A DNA stretch of 64,000 bases, from positions 124,719,681-124,783,680 of the forward strand of contig NC_086172.1 in assembly GCF_023053635.1 (NCBI RefSeq), given 5' to 3'. The translations under genes were made by a program, and so were the position numbers. Below, one piece after another: positions 46,513 to 57,589 of this stretch. The DNA is from Elgaria multicarinata webbii. Taxonomy: Eukaryota; Chordata; Lepidosauria; Squamata; Anguidae. The notes under the pieces were generated by a model. It was not told the DNA's origin. It ran no database searches and saw only the letters and a program-made list of their open reading frames with translations. Every line of letters begins with the position of its first letter. Positions within the stretch are counted from its first letter, which is position 1.

Positions 46513-48640
46513 AAAATGCCAACCCTCTTCTTCCCTCCCCTCAAAATGTGACCAACTTTGAACTTGCATAAAGAGTAATTATTCATGGATATATCTGCAG
46601 CCAATATATATTTTAAAAAACCTCTTATTCCCCACCTCCAAAGCATGATGTTGAAAAAGCTAACTCAGTCTGTTTCTCATTAATTCTGCTGCCTGTAGGT
46701 GAACTGGTGAACTATACAACCTGTGTTCTATTTTTAAAAGTGATTTTTTTTTAAAGGTGACTCCCCCCCCCCCCCCCATTTTCTCTCTCTCCAGTGATGG
46801 TTAATGTTTCAGTTGCACCATGATTGCCATCTAGTGGTTGAAATGTGTGTTTAGATTTCCATACAGGAGACAGATGCTTGTGCGTGATGGAGGAGTGCGT
46901 GTGATGGATAAGGAAAGGAATAGAGTGAGTGTATGTCGGGGAAGGAAGACTACATGCATAGATGGATGGGGAGTCTGTGAAGGTGAGTGACCCAGGCATA
47001 GGAACAGGCTACATGTGTCAAAACAACTGTAAGGAAAGTAGTAATTTATTTTATTTGTATCATGCTCCATTTTAGCAAATATACCTTTGCAAAATGCCTT
47101 CATAATTTGTATTTATTTCTGTAACCCAGTGGTTTAGAGCTAGCAGTCCAGTGAGTGAAACTCTGCTCAGAGAAGGACATTTCTCCTGTTGGAAAGCAGG
47201 AGTGCTGGTGGGTGGGTGGAGCAATTTTTGCCCTAATTCTGCCTTTCCCATGCAGCCCTATTTGTCTTATGAAATGTTGCACTGGAGGGTTGAAGGACCC
47301 ATTGGAACATCATAGGAGGAGACGCAGGGAGCTTCCAGGGGGAAGGGGAATTGGGAAAAGTCACTTTGCCCTCTTCCTTCAGATGGAGTCTTTGCTGGAT
47401 TGCTGACCCTCTAGGTTAGGTGATAATTGGTCCTTGCAAGTATCTTATGTCCCCGCATCCTCCCCATGACAAATGTGCTTCTTGATTGTCCCAGTTCCAC
47501 GTTACTTTCACTCCCAGGTGCATTTTCACCATCAACCCACAAACACTTCTGCCACTTTAATTTTTAAAGTACAGGGGGACCTGGACTGTGTTCAGAGTCT
47601 TGTTGCTTTATTTTAAACAGGAAAACAAAAAGGCCATCAGCCCATCTTGAATATTGCAGTGGGCAGTAGAGGTGGTCTTCTGTTGCTGGGCATCAGGCTT
47701 CGCCCCCAAAGTGCCCAGTGATGCCGCTGCAACCAGCCCTTTCATGTTGATGGGAAGTGCCATCCACTTACTGTTGATCCTTTCAGGAGTAGCTGTCTTC
47801 GGAAGTAATCCACAAGTTCTCGCCTCCTCCATCAATTTGTTATATTATAAGATGCTGGAATTCTAGATGCTGAAACACTGATATACCTAAATCTGGGCCA
47901 AAATCTGAACTGATTGCATAGGAAAGATCAAGGGTGTCCTCTAGTGGCAAAATGAGTTCAACTCAGTTCTCGTCAGTGGAAAAAGCTGAAGGTGGAAGTC
48001 AGTGTATCTACCACCAAGCTGCAATTTTTAACAATTAGGCTGCAGCTTTAACCATTAACACCCAAATATTAGGCTGTTTGAAGAGAAGCAGAAGCATAGA
48101 TCAACAACAAAAAGCATTAGGACTACACAATAATGGAAGTTTAGTGGGTGGTGGTGGGTGGATGGGTTCAAGTGTATATTGGAATAAGGCTCCAACTCAG
48201 GAAAGTTATCCAAAGAAAGCAGAACTAATGCTCATTGACATGAATAACAATTCATCTGTGAATATTCCGTATTCCTCAGTGTCCAGTTTGTATTTGCATG
48301 ATCAGTTGAATACAAAATAAGAGCTGTACTATTCTTCCATTGGTAACCCTATCCACCCACAACGTAGCATGCTCTGGAGATACATTTGGACAGCAGATAT
48401 GAAACAGTGCTGCAAAAGGGACATGATGGATGCAGCTCTCTAAACAGAAGGACCCTGTGTGGCATTGATACCCTTTTTCTCTGCCAATGTATCAGCAGCA
48501 TTATCCCATAGGATTCCCTGAGGCAACCTGTGCTGGTAAGAGCGATGAATCCCCCGAGTATCACCCTCGTCCAGAAATCAGTCTCATGTCTGACTGGTTA
48601 ATAGGGAGAGCTGGGGACAATATAAACTGGGGACAATATA
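46513..48640. other. Intergenic DNA, mostly unassigned
   Basis: Poly-T and poly-C run at 46743-46777. 47500-47835 is GC-richer and may be a decayed MITE. No gene recognised. Confidence 0.45.
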
Positions 48641-49377
48641 TCTGGACAGAGATAGCCTAGCTACAGTTATCCATGCTCTGATAACCTCTCGTTTGGATTA
48701 CTGCAATGCGTTATATGTGGGGCTGCCTTTGAAAACGGTCCAGAAACTTCAGCTGGTACAAAACAGGGCAGCCCGCCTACTAACAGGGACTGGCCAGCGA
48801 GATCATATCACACCAGTCCTTCTACAACTTCATTGGCTGCCAGTCCAGGTCCAGGCCCAATTCAAAGTGCTGGTATTAACATTTAAAGCCCTAAACGGTT
48901 TGGGGCCAGGTTAATTGAAGGAATGCCTCCTCCCATATGTGCCTGCCCGGACCTTAAAATCATCCACAGGGGACCTTCTCGGTGAGCCCCTGCTGAAGGA
49001 AGTGAGGCAAGGTGGCTACTAGGAAGAAGGCTTTCTCTGCTGTGGCACCCTGGTTGTGGAACGAGCTCCCCAGAGAGGTTCACTTGGCACCTACATTGTT
49101 TTCTTTCCGTTGCCAACTGAAGACCTTTTTATTTTCTCAGTATTTTAACACCTAATTTAACTTAAACTTGAACTTTGCTGTTTTAATCTCATATTTTGAC
49201 CTGTGTTAAGTTTTTGCTGTGTGGTTTTGTTCTGGTTGTACTTTTTATATTGTATTTTGTATTTGTGTTTTTAATTTGTTGGTTGTTTTTATGCTCATCA
49301 TGGTTTTAATTTTTGTGAACCGCCCAGAAAGCGTCGGCTATTGGGTGGTATAAAAATGTAATAAATAAATAAATAAA
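48641..49377 (+). mobile_element. L2 LINE 3' end, relatively young
   Basis: Encodes [40 protein letters not shown] and [10 protein letters not shown]. The tail is GTGAACCGCCCAGAAAGCGT...TATAAAAATGTAATAAATAAA. Very similar to 53914-54874, differing by scattered substitutions and small indels. Confidence 0.85.
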
Positions 49378-49904
49378 CTGACCTGTACTGTATTTGAAAG
49401 AGGAAGTTTCCCCATTATTCTGGAAATTTACGGAGAAAATACAAGGTTACCAATTTCAACAGAAGTGTGCCTGTTGTTAAAAGTTTGGGAGATGTTGCAT
49501 AGGGATTGGAGAAACTCAGAAGAGACATCTCCCTTTCACCTGAATGGCCTGTAGTTTGCTGCCAAATTCTAATAGAATGTGGCCAAATTTAGCTTGTTTT
49601 CAAAGTAAATGTAGTCATTTTCACCTTCTGTAATGGTTCATCACTGAAAATCAGTGAATTGCCAGGATATTTTGCTGCCACTGAATTCGGTAGCATAACA
49701 GTGGCAGTTGGAATGCAGCACATCGGGGGAGGGCGGCGTACAGGGGCAAAAGTTACCCCAGTCCCCCTGAAGTTTTCCACTCCTAATCTAGAAATCCTAG
49801 TTCTGAACCAGATGCCTCCAGGAAATCCACAAATACATAAAGGCAATAACAGCCCTTGCTTAGCGGTTAGCATTCAATGGCATATTGGCTCTAAACGAAG
49901 AGAG

Positions 49905-50200
49905 TACATAGACACCATGAAGAGCCACTGATAAATTATCCTCCACAAATTTGTCTAATCTTTTGAAGTCACCTAAGCTAGAGGTCATCACCACATCCTT
50001 TGACAGAAAACTCTAATTACTGTTATCAGACTTGTGGCACTTTAAACACCAACACATTTCCTTTAATCTGCCCTGAATCTACTGCCAATCTGTTTCATCA
50101 GATGACCCACAATTCTAGTATTGTGAGGAAAAACTCCATTTTCTCCATATAATTTTATAAAGTTCAGTTCAACTCACCACATATTTTCTGGACCCTTGCT
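49905..50200 (-). mobile_element. Old CR1 LINE fragment
   Basis: Parallel in order to the CR1 copies at 15957 and 30494: ATCACCACATC, then ACTCTAATTACTGTT, CAATCTGTTTCATCAGATGACCC and CTAGTATTGTGAGG. Decayed, no readable frame. Confidence 0.5.
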
Positions 50201-50224
50201 CATCATAGCTGATTCAGTTTAGCC

Positions 50225-51215
50225 GAGAGGGTTTGAGCGAGCTGGTACAGGGAGTGGTCACCACATAATTTTGTGAGGAAGGCAACCTCTTAAAGAGGCA
50301 GTGGTACAATCAACCCCCCCCCCCCCAAAAAAAAACCTCCTTGGACCCAGAGTTTTTTTAATAACTACTGCCTGGTGGTCAATACCTCCTTTTGGGGAAA
50401 GGTACTTCGAGAAGGTGGTGGCTATTCAACTACAGTTCTGAGATATGGATGATCTGGACCCATTCCAGTTCCGGCTTAGTTATGTAATGGAATCCATCTT
50501 GGTTGCCGTGACTGGTGACTTTTATTGCGAGACAGATTGTGTAACTTTCTCAGTGGCTTTTGATACCATCAATCATGGTATTCTCCTGGATCGACTGCGG
50601 ATTGGGGGTTGGCAGCAGTTTTATGGTGGTTCTACATCTATCTGTAGATCAACTTCCAAAGAACAGCATTGTGGGACTATATGTCAACTTCCTGGCAATT
50701 TTGCTGTGGGGTGCCTCAGTGTACCATCTTGTCTCCAGTGCTATTTAAAATATGTATGAAGCTACTGTGTGTGATGATTAGGTGATTTGAGGTGAGGTGC
50801 CATAAGTATACTGATGAAACAGAGCTCTATTTCTCCATTAGATTCGAATCAAGAGGTCATCCATAACCTAGATTAGTGCTTGAATGCAGGGGCCAATAAA
50901 CTGGGTCTCAATAAGATGGAGGCACTGTGAGTCGTTCCCAGGTCTGGGACTTGCAGCACTCTCCCTGAAGGAACAAGCTCACAATTTGGGGGTGCTCTTG
51001 GATTCACTACTGTCATTAGAGGCCAGGTGACCTCAATATCTAGGAGTGCTAAGACCAAGTGACCTGAATAGCTAAAATTGGTATGCTAACTGCACCTGTT
51101 CCTAGACAGAGATCGCCTAGCTATTGTGATCCACACATTGGTAACCCTGAGATTGGATTATTGTAATGTGCTCTACGTGGGGCTTGCCCCGAAGAGCTAG
51201 TTCTAAAGGTGAATT
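50225..51215 (+). mobile_element. Old L2 LINE fragment (RT region)
   Basis: Frames contain PFQFRLSYVMESILVAV and SVAFDTINHGILLDRL, equivalents of the L2 blocks SGFRPGRGTETALV and DLSAAFDTVDHDILL. Broken pieces follow up to the VLYVGLAPKS block. A C-then-A run lies at 50316-50337. Confidence 0.65.
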
Positions 51216-51399
51216 TAACTAACTGAACAGATGGTTTCCTGGAGCATTATGGGCCTTAGGCTTGGAACTGGCTTGTTAGTGTTGAGTATTCCCCAAATCT
51301 TTTAACACTCTTCAATCCGTTGGTGGACATACACAAAACCATTGGGAAAGAATAACTCCGATGTTTATAATTAGTTTGGACAATGATTGACAAACTAAG

Positions 51400-52736
51400 G
51401 TTTCATTATGTATCAATTTTATTGAAAATAAAAACTGTTGCTAACAAAGAAAAAAGTTTACAAACTTAGCTTTAATGAGCAACACAGAAAGACCGCTGAA
51501 GCTGCAGTAAGCAGGGGAGAAACATTTATTGTATTTACTGTATCACATCAATACATTTAAACATTTTAGGGTCAATTACAAGTATTTCAAGCAGATTCCC
51601 TCATTTTAGGTATGTGGAAGCCAGATAGTTTAGTGATCACAAAGTTGTTAAGGATTAACAAAGTACTATCTACTAACAAAAACTAAATCATGTCTTGTAA
51701 ACCTAAGGAAAATGCCCTTTTACACTTTAGCATTAATAAATTCACATCACATTAAGCTTTTACGGAAATTTGTCTCAACAGTTTGAAAATAATCCTTCCC
51801 TATCAAATTTGACAATGTACTGCTTCCGATACCACATGTACCTGCAGTATTTAGTGTCACACTCTGGTAGCCATACAGAATAATGTATTCTTTGCAATAT
51901 TAAAATAAAAACTTGATGTTTCAGTACAAGTGATGTCGTTTTAATTTCTAAAGGGCATCCTCTGTAATATGAGGCCTACTCAGACAACAGATTAAATATT
52001 CTAATCTGCTTTATTGAAGTCTTCCTTCTGTCGGAATAATTTCTAACAGGTACTAAATTATGAAAAACTTTGTACCCAGTTCAGATGAAATGGAGACATG
52101 CTTCGTGACCAGGGCTTATTCTCAACTAGCATTTCAAAACACAGTGTCTGCTTAACAAGGCAACAAATTAAACATCTTCCCTGTTTGCTACGTTTCATGT
52201 AATACTAGCTTAGAATAAGCAAAGCTATTCATTCACAATCAAAATACCCTCTTGCGCAGCACGACAGAATGGCTGTATATCAGGAATGCAATGTGGAGCT
52301 TCTCAAAACTGCAGGTAAATAGCCAGCTGAACTCAGCCATGGTGGTTTACTCAATGCTACGTAGAAGATAATCTATGTGCAAACAAAAAGCACAGCGAAA
52401 GGACCCTGAAAAAGTGGCGCCACAGTCCATGTCTTAAGTTCATCATATTCAACAGCAAAGACAAAACTCCAACATGTGTGAGGCTTTAGTCAGCAAGGCT
52501 TCACCTACAGCAGTACATAGTACATCTGGGTAATTACATTTTGCCAATTGAAATGGTTTTATTACTGGTTACAATTTACCTAACTCTATCAAGGGTGGAG
52601 TGAGGGTCAGTTTACATCCACTCTTCAGAGGTCTATGCTCACCTGATGAATTATCCCCTCCCCCATTCGCAACATATTCAAGCTTGTAGAAAATTTTGAC
52701 TTAGAAATGAAATATTTATACACCTCTCAAAATACC
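51400..52736 (-). other. 3' UTR of the SRSF5-like gene
   Basis: About 1.3 kb of repeat-free, AT-rich sequence from the stop codon to the last of several sense-strand AATAAA signals (52010-52015, 51535-51540, 51418-51423). Repeats resume left of about 51,215. The distal end is inferred. Confidence 0.6.
51418..51423 (-). terminator. Distal poly(A) signal AATAAA of the SRSF5-like gene
   Basis: Forward TTTATT at the left edge of the repeat-free UTR. Two more AATAAA signals (51535-51540, 52010-52015) could give shorter 3' ends. Confidence 0.5.
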
Positions 52737-55700
52737 TTAACTGCGGCTTTCGGCAGAGCTCGACCTAGAGCGAGACCTCTTCTTGGCTGGGGGGGGAGAT
52801 GGAGAGGAATTCTGTGGGCCAGAGTGGTGGTTTTTCTCAGAGCCCTTCCTTTCCGGTGTACGGCTTCGAGAGCCCCTCTTTTCAGGTGTACGGCTCCGAG
52901 AACGAGACTTGCTGCTTGACTTGGAAGACCTTGCAGATCTAGACTTGCTGCGAGACCTTGAATAACTCCGTGAACGGGATCTGCTCCTATTAAATATTGA
53001 ACAACTCAACAAAACCTTCAAAGGTTTCAAACATGCACATCCAATATTCATTTTTCATAAATGCTTTGTTTGTATCCGGTCTTGCACATTTCTACCACAT
53101 AACTGGACCCTATCAAGTTCCTTTACAGTGGGTAGCACCTCTCCAAATAGGCAATATTACAGCCTGAATTAATTCTTTCAGCTTGCTCTGTATCTACAGA
53201 AAATCTTGAGAACAAGGGTCTCTCTTTTGCTCCCTGTCTCAGCTTACTGCTTGCTGGAGTGCCACCTCTGGAGGCAAAGAGAAGTGGGAACAAACATACA
53301 GAATCATTAGCTTGCAATTGTCAAGCTTCTCTTTTCTGGTCTTTCCCAAAGTATAAGTTACAGCTTGGATTCAAAATGCTCCTTTGGTGCATGTGTGCAC
53401 AAGGGCTTCACTCTTTCCTTTCCGAACCGTAACTTTTCATATTGTAAACAGAGGTTGCTCTTGGAAGTTCACATGAGCTTTTTGGGGGGTGGGGGGTGGA
53501 TTGTAGAACATTTTACAAAGCACAGAAATAGGAAAGGGGTACTCAAAAGCTCTGCTGCACATGCAGAAACTACCTTCATAGCCATTTGTATATTGGATCA
53601 TGAATTGTAGTAAATGGCACTTCAAATCTGGACCTTCTATTATAGCATGCCCTGAGCTAGCAGTAGTTAGCTACCTAGCCTGAACCCTTGTAACTTATTA
53701 TAGAGTAACACAAACCTATATTCAGAGCTAACTATTGTTCCTTCTGCTGCCAGTATAGCATCTCTTTCCTTCAAATACTACCTAGCTATATGCTTTGTAA
53801 TGCATGGTATAGTGATCCCTGAAACAGCAAAAAGGTTTGCATACATTTTAGTAGTTGTGGTATACTAGCAGTACCAGCATATGCCATAATATTACTATTA
53901 TGTCTACCTGGGCATGGTAATGGACTGGATGAGGGCTAATAAACTGAGACTCAATCCAGACAAGACGGAGGTACTGTTAGCGGGTGGTTCATCTGTCCGG
54001 CGAGCTGATGTTTGCCCTGTTCTGGACAGGGTTGTACTCTCCCTAAAGGATCGGGTCCGTAGTTTGGGGGTGCTCTTGGATCCAGAACTGTCACTTGAGG
54101 CACAGGTGAACTCAGTGGCAAAGTGCACCTTTTATCAGCTTAGGCTGATATACCAACTACGCCCTTATCTGGACAGAGATAGCCTAGCTACAGTTATCCA
54201 TGCTCTGATAACCTCTTGTTTGGATTACTGCAATGCGTTATACGTGGGGCTGCCTTTGAAAACGGTCCAGAAACTTCAACTGGTACAAAACAGGGCAGCT
54301 CGTTTACTAACAGGGACTGGCCGACGAGACCACATCACGCCAATCCTTTTCCAGCTTCAGTCAAGGTCCGGGCCCGATTCAAAGTGCTGGTATTAACATT
54401 TAAAGCCCTAAACGGCTTGGGGCCAGGCTATCTGAAGGAACACCTCCTCCCGTATGTACCTGCCTGGACCCTAAGGACATCCTCAGGGGTCCTTCCCCGC
54501 GAGCCCCTGCCAAAGGAAGTGAGGCAGGTGGCTACCAGGAGGAGGGCCTTCTCTGCTGTGGCACCCCGGCTGTGGAATGAGCTCCCTAAGGAGGTTCACT
54601 TGGCACCTACATTATATGCTTTTAGACGCCAGGTGAAGACCTTTTTATTCTCCCAGCATTTTAATAGTCTATAAATAAATTTTAACTTGGTGTTTTAAAT
54701 TTGTAATTTTGCATTGCTGCTGTTTTTATCTGGTTGAGCTTTTATATTGTATTTTATATTATGGTTTTATACTGTTGTTTTATACTTTGAATGTTTTTAA
54801 TTTTTGTGAAACGCCCAGAGAGCTCTGGCTATTGGGCGGTATAGAAATGTAATAAATAAATAAATAAAATAAATGTCCATCAGCAGCAGGCAGAACAGAT
54901 GTTTTAATATTGTGTTCTGCAAGCTACTTTCAACAGGATTCCATAAATCCACCCATCTCTTCACCAGTGGCAACAACCTCTTCCTTCCTTGGCGAGTGTC
55001 TATGCACCACTACCACACATCCACCCAAAGGGTCCCTTCACTTTTGCTGATGCCTCCTGCAGACGCCCAGCATGATGGAGAGAAACAACTCTTCCTTTCT
55101 TGCACAGCCAATCTGGAGAAGTAAAGGAGGAATGGTCCCTCGCCTCACCCCCTCAGGACAGGGGCAAAAGGCGGAAGCAGCAGGTTCAGGGACTTTCACT
55201 GTTGTGCGTGCTCTCTGTTGTTGTCCTCCATCGTACCTTGCACAATTTAGTTACCAAGACATGTGGACTATATGCACATGGACACCATTCTCCTGCTGGT
55301 GCTGCTATGCTGGTCTCAGCCACCAGTGGGCAAATTGTGCTGCCTGAAGAGCAAAGCAGAACCTCTAGAGAAAAAGTAGGAGCCACTGGAGAGAAAGTAT
55401 AAAGTGCAGCTAGCTATTGGTCTGTGAATCCTGTTTCACTTTCAGCAAGTCAGCAGATTCATAGGAAGTGAAATAGTGCTTGGAGGGGGTTGCTTTCAGG
55501 ATGGGTAGGTTTAAACTTCCCTATTCTCTCCTCTACTTTGACGTTGCCAAATAGACCTAGTCTCCCCACCTCTATTCCAGATGAACATGGTAGACAGAAA
55601 ACAAAAAGGCACAGCGTGTTCGTAAAATGCCATCAAAGGAAGTCAAGCTTAACTAAACAACCATCATTTTTCTTCTTATTTAGTGGCTGCTTACTGGGTT

Positions 55701-57589
55701 CTCTGCCATTTGTATAGCTGGCTACAAATATTGCTGGTTTGTAGCCAGAGGTGAGCAAAGATGGGAGTCAATCTCTTCCCAAAATCATGATTGGAAGGGA
55801 GATATTGTGAATGTCTCCGGGATGTTCCACAGAGCCTAATTTCTCATTCAGCGAAGTATAAATTTGTTTAGCTACCTCAAGACTCTCAATTTGATGCATA
55901 CTCCTGGTCTTCTTACCCAGGGCATGAAAGCAGGCATCAAGTAAGCTACTGGGTGGGTTCATGATGTATCAATTTAAGAGCTTTGTTCTATCATATTCAA
56001 TAATTTGGAAGTAATTGCCACTGCACACTGTGGGACTTATTCCTAAGTAAGTAAATACACGGGAGGGAAGAAGCTAAGAAGTGTGAAAATAACCAAATAG
56101 CTTTTGGGATAATGGACTGTTAGAGCAGTACGACAATGGAACCAATGACCTAGGGAGGTTGTGGGCTCTCCCACACTAGAGGCATTCAAGAGGCAGCTGG
56201 ACAACCATCTGTCAGGGATGCTTTAGGGTGGATTCCTGCATTGAGCAGGGGGTTGGACTCGATGGCCTTGAAGGCCCCTTCCAACTCTGCTATTCTATGA
56301 TTCTATAATTCTATGAATTACCTAAATGGGTTGCCAAAATGATGATGAAGCAATAAATGTTTGAAAGTATTCCTCTATATAGGGTGTGGACAGCGTACCT
56401 TTTAATCTCTACTCAGAGGCCCTATTCTCCATCTAGTCTCCTCTTCCATTGGCAGGAACATTTATCAGCTGCTGATACAGAGTATACTGTAGAAGAACAG
56501 GATCCAACAGCTGGCTAGTACAAAATAATGGCTGGCTACAAGATCCTGGAAGATGTAGTTGTAATTAAGCACACAGAGTGCAGTTAATATTCATGATTAG
56601 CCAGAAGTGGAAGATTTGGGGCTGCAATATATCCTGAATATCCCAAAAGCGAGGGTCGTTTCTCCAGTGTTGACATTTTACTGTCCATCAGATGTGCTTA
56701 CGTAGTAACATACCTGCGCCTTTTGCGATCTTCAATTAATTTAATTCTGCGCCCATTCAACTCACTGCCATCCAACTTGTCCAATGCACTCTTCATGTCA
56801 CTGGATGATGCAAACTCAACAACACTGTATAGCCATAAGCAAAATTGCCAAATAAGTTGATGATAGTAGACAGGAAAGAAATATTTTGCGTTTACTACAC
56901 TTGAAAAATTATAGATCCTTTCCTTGCTTGGATTAGTAATGATCCTAGTCTCCTTCAATACCTATTATCGGCTCAATATTGCAATAAATAAATATTGACG
57001 CTCAATTCCCAAACCCTTGAAAATTCCAAGATGTGACCTAAAGCTTTCAGAGCACAGGGAATATGCTCCTTGTCCCTTCTTTAAGACTTTCAGGTGATCA
57101 CTCTTCTATTTGTAGTCAAAAATATTTGGCATAGTTATTTAGGAAACCTATCTGGAAATAGAGGTGCACAGGAGTAGACAACTTTATTTCCTTTGTTTCT
57201 ATCCTATGTACACTGCAACAACAGGTAACAGCCTTATCATAATGTTTGGAGCTAAATAAGCTTGAGGTAACAAAGAACAATACATATAGTTCAATGAACA
57301 TAAAGGGGCTTTGGAATTCTGATTCTGAACAGAAGCCCCCTATACTCTATGTCAAATGAACACTGAAACGGATAGGACTTTCGAAAGCTGTGTTTTATAC
57401 GGCAGGTCTGCTGTTTAACCCAATGCCCCCACCCCACCCCCGGCTCAATATATATATGAAAACAGTTATTTGGATGTAGGCCATTCAATGCATTGGATAC
57501 AAAATTTGATCTTACCCTTCATTTGGATTGTTTCTGTGAGCATCTACAAAAGTCACTTCTCCAGCCTTTCTCATGAAATCTTTCAAATC
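52737..57589 (-). CDS. SRSF5: SR-family splicing factor, SRSF5-like (SRSF5 or SRSF5A paralogue), 3' part; visible CDS join(52737..52986, 56714..56824, 57516..57589)
   Basis: This is a nuclear splicing regulator with RNA-recognition motifs and an arginine/serine tail. Exon 57516-57589 encodes [25 protein letters not shown], the first part of RRM2 after the SWQ junction known in SRSF4/5/6. Exon 56714-56824 completes RRM2 with [20 protein letters not shown], then [16 protein letters not shown]. Exon 52737-52986 holds the RS domain and ends SSSAESRS plus TAA. All junctions keep frame (GG|T and AG|G) and use CTGCAG, ATACAG or AATAG acceptors and GTAAG or GTATG donors. Together they give about 144 residues. 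Exons for the start, RRM1 and linker were not found up to 64,000. RRM2 is closest to SRSF5 (EVTF, VVEFAS, KLIE), but the tail differs from human SRSF5, which ends VDSGN. A retained paralogue absent from mammals is therefore possible. SRSF6 and SRSF4 are less likely. Confidence 0.85.
53914..54874 (+). mobile_element. L2 LINE 3' portion inside the SRSF5-like last intron
   Basis: An open frame of 160 residues (53914-54396) starts [20 protein letters not shown] and continues through [18 protein letters not shown] and [16 protein letters not shown] second frame (to 54674) reads [20 protein letters not shown] and [16 protein letters not shown]. One frameshift lies in the overlap of these frames, and the block equivalent to HWLPV is disrupted. 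The tail is TGAAACGCCCAGAGAGCTCT...AATAAATAAATAAATAA. Inserted antisense to the host gene; one of the youngest LINE copies here. Confidence 0.9.
54875..56118. other. Last intron of the SRSF5-like gene, unassigned part
   Basis: No exon or named repeat recognised. Mixed composition with short frames on both strands (55072-55402), none with a known domain. Confidence 0.4.
56119..56320 (+). mobile_element. CR1 LINE 3' end
   Basis: TTAGAGCAGTACGACAATGG, GACCTAGGGAGGTTGTGGGC and the ATTCTATGATTCTAT end. Near-identical to 11385-11567, about 45 kb away. Antisense to the host intron. Confidence 0.85.

Noticed and set aside
52707-52965. Plus-strand frames across the RS exon
   Set aside because: Arginine/serine codon repeats read in reverse give spurious open frames.
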